A DNA stretch of 64,000 nucleotides, from contig CM034548.1 in the NCBI GenBank assembly GCA_020055645.1, forward strand, positions 30,988,201 to 31,052,200, in the 5' to 3' direction. This DNA comes from Tomocerus qinae. Taxonomy: Eukaryota > Arthropoda > Collembola > Entomobryomorpha > Tomoceridae. Below are positions 26,501 through 41,500 of the stretch, one piece after another (positions within the stretch are counted from its first letter, which is position 1; each line of letters starts with the position of its first letter). A program made the translations under genes and the position numbers. The notes below the pieces were generated by a model. That model saw nothing but the letters and a program-made list of their open reading frames with translations. It was not told where the DNA came from and did no database searches.

Positions 26501-29500
26501 GTAATCTACACTTATCATTTTAACACTTTCAGTTTTAGTACTAGTCAAGGAAAGTGAATATGAAGAAAGTAACTTACTTTGTTGGCAAAGCCACGGATGA
26601 CTTCTCGGCGTTTTAAGTTGCTCTCGCCATCAAGATTAGTCGTTTCTATGTAACACAACCCATTTTCATGATCACTGGTACGGAGAACGAGAATGTCGGC
26701 TGGTATTCTATCGTTACAACTTAAATGTACAACGTCCCCGACTCGAATTTCTTTCCATTTCATCTTTTCAAAGCCTTTTGCGTCACTGTAAGCAAAAAAA
26801 TATTCCATCTTAGTGTCAGTTTAATCAATACAGACCCTTTGGATATTTGGTACACCATAAACAAAATAAACCAAAACAAAATTCCTGCATGCATTATGCA
26901 TTGTTATTTTTTGTATTATAATGAGAGCCACTTCAATAGAGATAGAGAATACAAGTATTTATCGTTTTAAGTAACATTATATCGGGTTTCGGGGTACTAT
27001 GATAGATAGGTATACAACAATAACTGTTGGCAAAAACTGCTAATTAAGGACAATGGTTATTTAGAGTTTTATAAAACATACAATAACATTCGATGCACAC
27101 AAAGCTTAATATACGAGTTGCCAAATAGCCTCCAAATTACACGTTAACGTTATTAGGATTCTACAATGAGGGATATTCCATCAAATTATATTTTGAAGGC
27201 TATTTGGCAACTCGTCTATTACATTTTTTAAAGATTTTTTGGCTAAATTAAATTATTGAATCTTTTACTTCATACACTATTATTTGTAACTGCAGTATTT
27301 TACAAATTAAGCAAGAACTACAGATAGCATGCTGAAATGGAGGAAAATCATTTAAATGTCTACAGATTTTACAAAACATATCTGAATCTCTTGCCCTAAA
27401 TTGTGTGTCTCAATGTCCCCAATCATCAGAATACAGCTGAACCGTGAATAATTTGTATGGTAAATGAGTCTTTTGTAGGATACTATTGTATGTTATTCCG
27501 AACTCTGTGGATTATCAGATACTTAAGACCTGAGTGATTTAGGAACAGTAATTCTATGCCTCAAAATTATCCATAGGATTATCTACAATGTAGATACAAT
27601 GGCATAGGATATAGTATTACAATTAAGACTCATGGAAAGTTCTGGGGCTGAATGCCGTAAAGTGTAAGTATAAATTACAATTTGTACTCATTGCTGAGAA
27701 CATATAAGAGTCAAAACAAGATTAGTATCCATAATTATTAGTAAACTCGTAGCAACATTTGTAGGCCTGGGCATAGAAAATTCGAAAATAAATGTCATGG
27801 GATTTGAGGAAAAAGGAGATTAATTCAGATATAGTAATTTATCCGGAGCGGAGAAGCAAAGCGACGAGACTAACTTTGTAGTAGATGTCGATGTGAATTT
27901 TTCATAAGATGTGCAGAATGGAAGAGAAATGCTATTTTGGAAGAGTGAAGAACAAATATATTTGGATTTATATTATGCATGACAGAACTCATGGCATGGC
28001 AGTCCCTACTATACTATTAGTCCCTACTTTTCTGTTGTGTCTACTAGAAAGAACTAAATCTATTTGCGTATACGTATACATGTCGTAGACGACAGAGTCT
28101 CACAAAGTTCTGTTCCGTTTGATTACTTCTGCTGAGGATTATTTTTCTCAGAGTGAAGTAGATCAGTTTGCTGAAAATAGTAGAATAATATGAGATAGTC
28201 GATATTTGATGTTGATACTAAATAGAGCGAGTCGTACGGTTGCAGATAATATGCAATATAAATAAACAGTAGCACTACAAGATCTTCTCTAAAACTACAA
28301 TTGTATACCCACTGAGATGAAACACTGTCTGTTTCAGATTTCAGAGTCGCGCAAAGTTGAGATGAGAGTGTTTCTACAGACTCAACAGTAACAGAGCGTG
28401 CAGTTTGAAACAAACACGTACACTTAAGCAATGTACGTGCAGTGAATGAAATTAAATCGAATAAACGAGTAAAGTTTTCGAGGTTGATCCGTTGATCCCA
28501 CTTTGTTTTAGTTGCACTAGTTATCACAATTCTACATACAACAATCTAATATAGTATAAATTATAGACACTACTATAAACAAAATTGTATATTTCTCGCT
28601 CTCTTCCATTTACAGTCTAGAAGAATATTTATTTTATATACCCAAACAATAAGACAAATCTTTTCTCCCTCATTTTGATCTATGCGAACAAAGAATACCC
28701 TTCATTTACTTTCATTAAAGAATTCCTGCATCTCACATACTGATTCACCATCTGCACAAATTTTGAAAGGGGTGACGAATGAGCAATTTCTCAAACGCTC
28801 AATCCCAACTCACTATTAAGGCTACTCAATCAGAAACTCTTCATTTTTAGGAATTGCATGCACATGTCTTTATTAGTTTCTTTCGTCTTTCATACACCGA
28901 ATAAATCTAAGAAATATATCATGGTTTTTAATATATCCTTCTGTCAACAAATACTAGATACGCGACAGAATGACAGAAAAGTTTACTAGAAATTATATTC
29001 ACAGAAACACAAAATAAATACAAACAACAAAGAATGAAAATAAGAGAAGAAAAATGTTTTCCATTTTCTGCAACAACAGTTGCTGAAATAACTCTCTTCT
29101 ACTTTCCGGACATAGTCACAGGATTGCTACAAACAAATTGTACAAGTTGAAATTACTTGAAATATTTTTGTCTATGCTATTTCGATCTGCGACTATAGTA
29201 GTCTTAAATAAAAGTTTATAACTATTCATTGTTAGAGTATAGTAGAAATTAGAGCTATAGCTTCATTTTTAATTAGCTGCTTTTTTACAATTATGAATGT
29301 AGGTTCAATCATACAGAAAAAGTTGGAAATTGCTTACGTAGGTACATGTAAATTTGGCCTATTATGACATGCCTACGAATCAGTTAGACTATAAAAGTTT
29401 TTCTGAATGCATTATTACCTGTTTTAATGGAGATAGATGTACAATTTCTGAATCTTTAATCTGAATAATAAATGCAAAGGATTGGCATCCATGAATAGTT

Positions 29501-32500
29501 AAGTAGTATTAATGCAGAGCCAAATTGCTAAGAGATATATTAATTGCCAATGTATTTCAATGTTGCATCCTGTTATGAAAACTAACCTGTGGCTCCCTTA
29601 TCAACACCTACGTTATTGCCAAAGAACACAACGCCTTTAATTCAACTTGTACTTTGACCTGATTACTGCATTGAGTTAACAGCAAAAATGCAAGGAGCCA
29701 CTTTGTCATCGGTGTATATACAGAAAGAATGATGAGGATCTTCATCCTCGACTTTCTACTACTCAACTTAAACGCAGTTATTTGGACATTGGGACAACCT
29801 CCCACGTGTTCTTGACGATAGCTGATAGAGAAAACGATAACTATACACTGGGTTACCATACTCTAATATAATCCTAGAATTGCTGTACAAGGAAAAGTGT
29901 AACAAACAATTACAATTATACACTTCACATACTTCAGAATTACATGGCTGAGACGGCAGAGAGCCAACACCTAAAATATTTTTGCACATAGCCATAATAT
30001 TAGTAATTACTATGAACATACATACATTGTGCATTATTACGATTTCATATTATCATCTACTAAAGTGCAAATGTAAAGTACCACTTGTACACATTAGAAT
30101 GGTAGGTGTGTTCACTTGTCACACTACAGTTCTATCGTCAACTAGTTTTGTACCATTAGCATAAGTCGCAATTGCAATATGCTCCTGCGTAAATAACTCT
30201 GTATACTGATAGTAAATCCATTCTCGCAATAATATATGAACTTTATTTTTATGAACTTCAAAGACTTCACATTTACATGCTTCAAACGTGCCAACCAAGT
30301 TGTCTTTCTATAGTAATAGCTGTCACAGGAATCAATAACATCTATTTTTTTCGAACATTGTCATTGTCATCGACCGCAATTCATATTGAATCATTTATTT
30401 TTAACGCTTTTTAAATTACCATAGTTAATTATAACAAAAATTACAAATACATCCTTTTTGTATCAGCGCAAACTTTTTAAATGGCTTCACTTTGCCATGA
30501 TTTGAAAGCACACTATTATTATTAAAATATTATGAACTTCGGGTACACTCCACACCTAATTGCGATGAATAAAATTCTGAGCTAGACAATTTAGTTAAGC
30601 AACTTACGTATAATGATGACATGAATAACACATTGGCTAATAAATTATTAATTAGAGGTTGCGGCAAGCATTAATTTATTCATTCTATTCGTATTTAGAA
30701 AACAGAATTACAATATTTACTGTATATTTTTTTAATATAACTAATGTACCTTTCATAAGAGTCACTACAAATATACTCACTATAGACAATCATCACAAAG
30801 AATCGTGTGTACCAAGTTAGGTGAAATAATATTGTCACATTAACGATTCCCCAGAATGCGGTGAATGACGACGACAACGACACATTGAGTTAGCACATAA
30901 TAAAAAAGGTAGACTCGGAGGAAAAGAAATGTCAAAGAGGATTACATAGGAACTCAATCGACTTTTTTTGTAAAAGTCGGAAATCCTTTCGAATTGCAAA
31001 AATCCTATCAGGACACAAAGGGAAAACTTTAGAGCAGAGGTGAATCGGATTTGGTTTATGTCTCGTCTGGTGAACTCGGAGACAATGCGTGTCTTGTTCT
31101 CCTCAAAGTTAGGAAAACATGCAAACACCTAGTAGGCTGCCATATTAAATGACATGGACATGACAACGACAGACCGTAAAGTGGAAAAACCTTTGATCCT
31201 ACCGAATCACTAACATGAGTCACAGCGGACTACCATGGAGAAATATTGACGACCGAGCTGCTCGAATTGAAAATTTAATTGCATTACATGTCACTGAATC
31301 GCGTGTGGACAGACAGACGAAGAAGTGAGCAATAATGACACACTAGACAGAGATGTTATGCAAGTAACCCACCTCCTTTAATAAGTAGGGCAGGTCTCCA
31401 GCCAGGTTTAAGTGAAGCTGAAACCAAATACGTAATTACTGAAACAATTATGGAATAGCAAACAAAATATAGTAGTAGGTCAGTTCACTTTAAACATTTC
31501 AATGGCAATTACTACGCAGTCGTGAAAAATACTTCAGAAACACTACCATCCTTCTCCAGCAATCTATATTATACAGTTCGTTGGAGTAAATACGAAAAAC
31601 TGGAGCACGTCAATCAGTAAAATTCTACAACATTAATTAAGCTCTGAGATATTACTTAGCGTGCTTTTAAAAACTTGAATTAGTTTTGTGAAAGGGGACA
31701 GTTTATATTTCCCTTTTATGACTTAGTACTATTAAAACAGGTATTAAACAACACTTGTATTATCTCCTTACAGGAAGAAGGTAAATGATTTTGGCAAATC
31801 AAGAGGCTGGCATTACATAATGTGGGATAATGAAGATGGTAGATAGGAAGACCTATAGTTTTGCAACCTAGAAAATATTATGGGATATGAACTGAAAGTG
31901 AAACACTACAGCGACTTGAAGATAGATGAGTTAACGATAAGTACAAAAGATCTGGCCCAACATCTTTTCATTGTTCCTACAAAATGTAACATTTGCTAAG
32001 CCAAGTACTAAACAATGTTATGACTGTAGTAAAAAAAGATATTCAGCCAGCAACCCCAAGAACTGAAGTCATCATCAGCGAAGCAATATAAACGTGAGAC
32101 TTGCGGCCAACACACTTCAGTTACAATGACTGACAGTGTAGACATACAGACAAAGAAACCCGAAGATCGTTATGAGAATTTTATTTCCCTTTTCGCATTT
32201 GAAAACTTTACATGACATTCTCTATCTTTAGAGTCTTTGGCATTGTAAAACGACGTCTATAAAATTATACAATTGTAAGTAATCTCATTTAGGGACTAAA
32301 TATTCATAGTTGCGGTGAGTATTATGAGTAATATTCCGCTGCTTAACTATTAGTTCCATATATTCCAACAACAGCCTGCTTAAAATTAGTCCACTGTCTT
32401 ATTGTTTATTCTAGTGTGGCATTGGCATTACTAAAAAACATGTAAGCTTCATTGTCTCAATTGCATGAGGTATAAATAATGGGATGCCACAAATGGTTTA

Positions 32501-35500
32501 TTGATCAACTGAATTTCTGCATTCATACTCGGAACGTTTTTTGTTCTTTTAAGGTGTTCTTTCGCAACTCCATGACAAAGGAAGACCTTAGCAAATGTAA
32601 TAAAGCTAGCTATCTACCTACATTATTAACGGTTACGCTTTCATGTAGAAAGCAGAAAATACTACTAGAAGATTCAATAGACCCAATACGCAAACACATT
32701 TATTCGATTTATGTTTTAACAGTATTTCCTTCCGAGAAAACCATTCTTATGTTTACTCTCATGTAAATCAAAATGAAAAAAAAACCTCCAGAATTTCCCA
32801 ATTTCAAGGGCTTTCTTTATTTTATTTGTTCTGTGGAAGTAAAGCAGAGGCACATTAAATTATTATTACCCTACTAAAAAGGATATATTTGGTATTTACG
32901 TTGCAATCGAGATGTTCCATATTTGGAGATACCTACATGAATATGGTACACGACATCGTTATTGTATATCATGAATGATCGTCATACTATGCGTGAGCAA
33001 AGATCACATCGGTTGAATTTCAATTTCTATTGCAGCTCTATGGCTCATTTTTTATTTTGTTAGCAACTAAAGGTACAAAATCTAACAATGTTTTGTGAAA
33101 GTAAATTGCTAAATAATATACTTTTGCTCAGCGGGCATTCGTGAGAGATACATTCACTCCATTTTCAAATTCTCCTCCTTAGTATAATCAATTCCAACAA
33201 CCATTACAGAATTTACGGTAGGGATTTTACGACTTAAACAGCAGAGCAGCTCGACGGAAGCCAAACAACCGCAAAATAACATCATTCCACTGTCTACATT
33301 TTTAACATCCTATTCACAACGAAAAGCAAACATCTTCTCATAAAAGAAGAAGCTATTATTGTTTTGCATATATACGTTCGTTCGAGAAGAAAACAGGGCC
33401 GACCTAATAGTAAATGCATGCCTTCGGTCATTCATTATTCTGTACAACTCCAAACCTTTAATTACCTCTCTGCTACCAGGTATCTAAATATCAAACAATA
33501 AACGCTGAGCTTTGCTCGCTAGAATTTTCTGTGCAATTAGAACCAACGGTTACTTAACTACCTACCTCCACAAAATAACACGGCCAAAATGCAAATAAAA
33601 AATTCCTTCGTTCCTAGCCTTAAATTCTATATTAATTTTCATCCTAATGCTGTGCTAATTTATTTAAAACACTTCTATGAAAGACGGCCGATTTTGATAG
33701 CTATTGTGGTTTTCCGGTCTATGACTAAATTATACTCAGTCAGTTGTCTTTAAACACTTGACATTACTGTGTCTAACAGTAGGACAGGACAAAATATGAA
33801 ATAATGTACACATTAAAGACCAATGAACCGAACAGTGGATAAATGAGGACATTAGGAAATTGCAATATGTAAACAAGAAATTTATTTAATCGCTGTCCTG
33901 CCATATAGTACTATATTATTTGTAACAAAGTAAGGATTATAGCTTAATACATGCAGAGAATGTAATTACACTACACATAAAATGAGTCACCCACATAGTA
34001 CATGCGATATACCTAGAAGTTGTATTATGAATGGAAACGACTAACCTCACTCAGCTCAGATTTGGCAAATAAACTACGGCATTTATACATTATGTTTATG
34101 TAATGGGTTGCCCCTATTCATGGAATAAAGATGCATTAATGGAACAGAGCCTCCCTATACACTCGGTTCATTCCATAAAGTGGAAATCTTAAGATAGAAT
34201 GATTAGATAAAGAACTACTATTATGTTGGGTTATAATTACAACTTTTACATTTGACTTTTAAACGTGTGTGACGCAAGTAAAGTGTGATTAGCAAGTGTG
34301 GGTGAATTTATAGGTGCAGTGAACGATGTCACGAAATATTTAGTCTCATAATAGTAGGTCCCTTTAAGTAACAAACAGAAAAATGCAAATCGCTGAAAAA
34401 TGAGTCCGTTGCACTCGCCTTTTCCATCACCCAATTTAACTCTCTCTAATACTCTACTTTCATAATATCCTATGGTAGATTTAATGCTGACATAAAATGC
34501 TTGATTACTCATAGCATAGCTAACTGTTAGACTTGAATGGTGATTGAATAGCAGGTGGATGAATGATCGAATTCTCTTTTACTACCAATTGAAAGCCATA
34601 CAATACTAACAGCCTGTAAATTGCAAATCATGAAGGTACTGCAAAATTGTATAATAGAATTGTATATTAAAGTAGAATGACAAAACTAAGTAGAACATGT
34701 ACATAAAATGTGTCCTGTAAATAATATCAAACCCCAAGTGTGTTCACTCACTTTGAAAAATGATTTACAAAATATCAAATGTCTGCATTCAATATAAAAA
34801 TCTATTGTATACTTTTGAATACTACATTAAGTAGACATCAGTTTTTTGAGGTTAGGAATCTGTATTGTATGTCTGTCAATTTATACTAGCCTATGGACAG
34901 TTTACATAGCCTTTTGTGTAAGAAATCTAATTTGTTACATTTTATTGCAATATTACATTAAAATAATATTTACTTTGCTACTTCACGTGTATAACTACAG
35001 GAAATTGACTGAATCAAATTACTACATAAATTTTCCCGTTTATTAGACGTAAATTGGACGTTTAAATTGACTGGCGTTTTTTAGCACCATAAAGATTGTT
35101 AGATACTTTAGATAGCGTTTTTGCTCTTTTCATTTGCTCTTATCTCTATTTCTATGAAAGTGTGGAATGGAAGTCATACAAAGGCTGGATACAAAGTAAT
35201 TACAATTTATAAAGTTAGAATATGAATGTGCGTAGTAAGTAAGTTTCCTTAACAATATTTTATGTTGCTTCTTTACTTGTTATTTAATATTGGTATTTCT
35301 TTGGTGTTAGTCTATTGAATAACTGACATCTGAAGACATAGAAACTCTCTTCAACTTGCAATTTTGTACATTTGATTCACCATGTCCATCGTTCATGGTA
35401 CACTACATTGAAAATATTCTCATTGTATATACTAGATATTGATTTTTACGCCTTGGTTATTTTTCTGATGACACAGACAACACTTGCTAAGAATAAATAC

Positions 35501-38500
35501 TAACTACACAATAACATTATTACTGTAGACACATGCTTAAAAATGCTGACCCTGACACTTAGAAAGAGCTTATAATATTACAGGCTTACAATGTAAGTTC
35601 ATTTCAATGTTCAGGTTTGGTGAGCAAAAAAGTTTTGCTATTATAAACATAATGTTGTTTCATTCTACTTTATGCAGCATTACAATGCTATAAACGACGA
35701 CGATAATAAAAATGGTGATAATACAATATCTACATAGAAATCCTTATTGATTTTATTTTCCTACGTAATATGTACAATGATACAGTGTATATCATTGGAT
35801 TCATTTGAATCTAAACAATTCCTAGAAGATACAGTACTAATCACACGTATGTACAAACAGCACTTCATGAAATGTTCACATTAATAGTGCGTCAATGAGA
35901 TCGGAAAGTATGCTCAACATTTTTTTATTTGACCACTTTTATTATATAGACGGATATATGATATAATAGTACAAACTCGTTATCAGATACGAAGTGTATA
36001 TGATTATTATTATTGTATAATCAGTAGTAATAATATGATTAACGGCATAAACTTAGCATTGAGATTGAAGCAAGAGCCAGATAATAAACATACGCAGTAA
36101 ATCGCATAAAACAGCATGAAGCACAGTTAGACGAAAATGCGGAGTGCTTAAAAATCATATAACACAGCATTGCATTACGGCTATTCATTATAATACTATT
36201 AACTGGTAAGTCTGGGCTAAGGCCGAGTTCTATAGAACCAACGGGAATTTCTAAAGTTCAACACTTCTACTAGTTTAGGATTCCTAAAACATAAAGCTGA
36301 CAATGAACTTATTGATTTTCAATACCGATTTGGCCGGTGCTCCATTTTGTCAACACTTAGGCCGAGTGGAATTCGACTTTATTTACCGACATTGTCACTG
36401 TCAGCGTCACCGCGTCGTGGCTAACTAATGGTTTTTTGGTGTCTGTCAATAAAACATAATAGTAAAGTCCACCAATTCCTTCCATAGGTATGTAAAAGAA
36501 ATTAGGACCACTAAATTTCATAGATCTATTATTTTTCATCATCTATAGGCAGAGGCACCAACTACTACATTTTCATTATGCTACAACTAAACCGACATAG
36601 TTCAGAAACAAAAGTTTTTCATATATAGGTACTACCCCTGCCAAACATTTAGTTCCTACCGACGGAAGACGGAATCAATTGGATTACTTTGTATTTTGAC
36701 ACATGAAAATGTCAATAAAACGTTCGACATTTACTACTGATTGAATTTGAAGTCTAAAAGGCAACAATAAACTATAGACGCGCACTTTAAGTACATATTC
36801 TTCAAAATATTTTATTTCTTTAAAGTCCAGCCAGATAAATTAATAAACATTTAGTTTAACTCCGCACAATGTAAAACTGGCATTGAAACAACATCCAATA
36901 AGGTATAATAAGTAATATCCATAAAAACCAAGATAATTTTTATATTCGAACATTTCTAGAAAATAATAGTTGATCTTGATAAAATCTGGTTGCCTAACTG
37001 TCGAGTAGTAAATAATATTCAAACGAGAATTTACATCTTTAGTCGATATTTTTATATCTAACCCACTCGCTCTATATATGGATTGTTTCATCACAACCAT
37101 AAAAGTATTTATCAAATAGTGGAGATCGAATATAGCTAGGGGATAACTAGATTTCCGCAACTGAACTAAAAAAAATAACTCGCTTACCGATGCACACTTC
37201 TATTTAGAGCATCGTCAAGGTTAAGCCTTTTCCTAGTCTTAAAGTCCTAAACTGTAATCATAAATCATAATCTTAAAATCGCCTTCCTTTACTGCATGCA
37301 AATCTTAGACTAGAATCTTAAATTATTCTTAAATTATAAAAAGACTGGCGACAGACAATATTAGAATTTTAAAATGCAAACATCCTGTCACGTTTTGAGT
37401 TTCTAAAAATGCCTATCTAAGCATAACAATGTCATAAATACATAACAAAAAATATTTAAATTAACAGTTATTCTAGGAAGTGAATATTTGTGGCAGTCGC
37501 AATAACATTTACAAACCATGTATTTACACTTGTAAAACAAAAGCCATCTCCCAATAACACAAGAGTTAATGGAAAAGCATGTATTAACTTGGCATGACTG
37601 AAATCCTTCTTCTGACGCCGAGCTTATCTGTAGTCGGAGTCAGAATTACCAGAGTCAGAGCCTATCAGATTTGATTTATATGCCCGAACTGTGCACAGAA
37701 AACGACAGAAAATTTCTTTACAATTAGTTGCGCAACGTTTTACATTAGTCGGTTTGAGTTAGCATATAAAAAGGTCGGAGAATTAGTGGCGCTACTTATC
37801 CTGGCTCTGAACTTTATGAACATTCAGGAAGACATTATTATGGAAAAGTGTGAAAAGTGTTGAGCCAATGAGACTAAGTTTTAAAAGTTTCTGTGTTCTT
37901 GTCAAACTAATCTAAAACTGTTATTAAGGTAGGGAGTGCATGAATGAAAAGAGCATGCAATGTACACTATAAATAAATTACTACAGAAACATATATATAT
38001 GGTAGTGTAAACGTATGTCCATTGATACTATATGCTACTTACGTTTTCCATTTATTTCTTTTCTGCTCGCTTCACTCCCCAGCAATAATTTTGATAAAGC
38101 CATAAGTGCAGCAGCCGCCAATGCATTTATGAAGATAATAAACGTAGATAGCATGATTGACAGACATCTTGTACTTATTTGTAAATTGCTATCGTAGAGT
38201 AGTAATGTACCCTGAACTTAATTAACGAATAAAGGTAAATATCCAGTAGACAGTGCATAGTATGAATACTACTACTCCATCCACCACCACTCTAAATCAA
38301 AGCAGATGCCTAAAGAGTGGAAGACATCTAAATGTTCCTTTTGTTCTACAAGATATTGCTACAACAATAAATATAACTTCTACAATAACTTACTACTACT
38401 TCCAATTATAACTTCAAAACATTTCAGTTAGTATTGCTACTTCATTTTGATAATGCATTTATCATTATTAGCTCAGGAGCAAGTCTCCACAGTTCATTGT

Positions 38501-41500
38501 AAGAAATTGTAGTTCGTGAATAAACGTAGTTAATATATCTGTGTTTTAAAGTATGGCTATACACTACCTCCTTTTGGTTCGACCATGAGAAAGAGAGACA
38601 GCTTAGAATCGAATGCAATTTATTTTCGTTCAACGAAATCAGCTTTGATGGCAAGTCAGAAATGTCACAAAATCATACATAACATCATTGCTTGAATACC
38701 TAATTAATCAGCAAGCAAAACAAAATCCATTTACTAAGTACTACATAACTATATAGACTATTAACTAATGTGTAGACATCACCTAGTAAATTAATTACTA
38801 TTCGTCTTTAGAAATAATAAATCGTGAATCTTCTTCTGCAGTGTCTTAATTCTTGGTACATCGTATATCATTTACATATAAGAACTTATTCCAACTTTGG
38901 AATTGTAATGGGGATAGAATAATATATAGTATTTCATATGGGTGTGAGAATCCCACTGAGTGATAGATAGCTGACGGGCTGTTTTGCCAATTTCTATTTT
39001 GCCATTAGGTCTGCTAAATGTAAGGAGACTTTATTACAGTTTTCTTTACTTTGTGATAGCAATAACTATTATGTACTCTACAAGACTATCGACTACAGTG
39101 ACTGGCCTAACAAACAATGGAACATTCATATAGGCAGCAATTTCAACTGCATGCATTCATAAGTAATATTAAACGCCAGTATTGTTCCGAGTTCCGAATG
39201 AGATTTTCAAGTCAGTCAGTCAGAATAGACAAGTCTAGTCTGGCGTATGGTACATTATTAGTAAAATAGTACAAGTACATCTGAACAATATTCTGACAAT
39301 CATGAGTAAGACGAGAAAACCATATCCTTCAGAATTGATTTACTACATTTGCACCGTACGTACAGCAAAGAAAATTGGAAACCTTGAATTTGTCTACACA
39401 GTCTAGTACATTATAGGCACTAAAATTACTACCACCTAACAATAAGGCTGCTGCCGTTCTTTGACTGACATGAGTCAGACTGTCAATAGATTTTTATAAC
39501 GTTGTTGTGTTGCAATACAGCATAATACTCTTCTGTAGTCTCACGTACGTGCTTGTATCTCTATATTATTATAGATTAGACGATATACACGCTTAGATAC
39601 TCACTGAGCTAACTTTATCACACTTTAAAAGAAGCGTCGAAAAGAAAGTTGTTAGGAAATCTTACTACATAATGTGCATACTCTTGGATTTTATTGCACC
39701 CTACCCTAAACTTCTCTACCCAACACCCACTTATTAACCCACCCAACAAAGAATATCAATACATCAACTAACTCCAACTGTTGAAATATATTCTTTAAAT
39801 ACCTACTGGAATCCATTTCGTTTGGTTCCCTTCAAATATTAATGATTCTCAGAGAAGCCTAAACCTTATCTATTTTTAAATTGCTTCTTTCAGTTTTATG
39901 AAATCCTCTTCTTCTAAATACCTGAAACAATACCATTCGACATAAATGGATATTCCTCAATTGATGCTAACGCATAAATTTTTGGTTTATTCGTATTAAT
40001 ATTTGTCATTCACCATAACGAGTCTTGCAAAAATGACCTTGATTGCTTCATCAGAATTTACATTAATAGACACACACCCTTGTCCACGTAAGTAACGTAA
40101 TACTATATGCATATTACATCCATATTACATGGTTCAGAAGTTCAGAAGTACTTTGCAATTGCACTTTGTACAATACTGTCACTGTGCATGCGTAAATAGG
40201 TACACGAACTAAACGAGGTAAACTAACATGTATTAAATGCTAAAACCTATTACACATAAATTGTACAAAAATGACACTAAATTGACAATATAAATATGCA
40301 TGGAACTATCATCTCATTTCCATGTTAGATTACAATTGTAAAAATTTACTGCAACGTTGACGCAAGTAATGTGGTAGTGGGCAGTTGCTTTTATAGATAG
40401 CTACTAATACATTGTCAAATATTTGTCATTTTACCGTGTTTAGTGTTCATTTTTATTAATCATTAGTTGGTGGGTGAAATTAAAACTGCCCTGCAATTTA
40501 ATTCTATATTTAGGAAGCCATTATTGGATCCGAGTGAGTAAAGTTAGTAGATATAGAATGTACTTTAAGTATGTACTGTCTGCAGTCATATTTAGCATTC
40601 AGTTGAACAAGGAAAACTGATATTGCTATGTCAGAGGAAAATGGGTAACATATTTATTAAATATAGTATAAGAATGACTTTTGATATTTCACGTATTACT
40701 TATTTCTGCCTATTTAAATACTTAAATGGGTTCCAGTGTCAGTTATCATGATTTGAAATTGAACTCTCACATCTAAGGTTAAGGTTCAACCCAAATACAA
40801 TTGGGCTTCTTATTTTCAATCCCACCTATAGCATTCTACCTAATTAGTAAACAAATTCAGGCTACCAAACTGGCATACCCAAATAAGTAGAAACATAAGT
40901 AGAGATTTGAAAAATTCGTTATTGATTCCTCGCTATCTCACCTTGCAAAAGTGATGATTAATATTCGTCAATAAGCATATTGATGAGAGGAGGGGTTCAG
41001 TTTTCCGAAGAGTGTATTTACAGATTGTATTTATGAGGACGACTATGTAGTATACGGTATATGGAGTTACAGAACTTATTACCAAGCAAATATGAGATTC
41101 TGAATAGGACTAAACAACATCAATGGACGTAATAATGCCAATGTTATAAGGAAAGAGACGAATAAACTGCTAGGCTATACTTGGTTAAAATGAAATTTAT
41201 TATGCTAAAGCATTCCCAGCAAAATATAGTTGATATACTTGAGTTACGTGATACGAGCCAATAAACCTTCACGATGGAATACTTTCATTCATTAATCATT
41301 GCAAGGTATTATACAGGCACAAACAAATAAATATTGTACTCATCACCGTGCTATCATGCATGCAAAACTCGCTTCGTTTGAACCTTTGCATTTCCAGACT
41401 CCCACTCTCTTTGACGTTCTTTTAACTTGGTTTGACATAATATTTCATGATAAATATTCACACAGGACTTTGCATAATTGATAATAAAATATTGTTGTGA

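Noticed and set aside
30695..31128. GC-richer patch that might be an alternative flippase exon
   Set aside because: No conserved residues, no matching phase, and no convincing splice pair.
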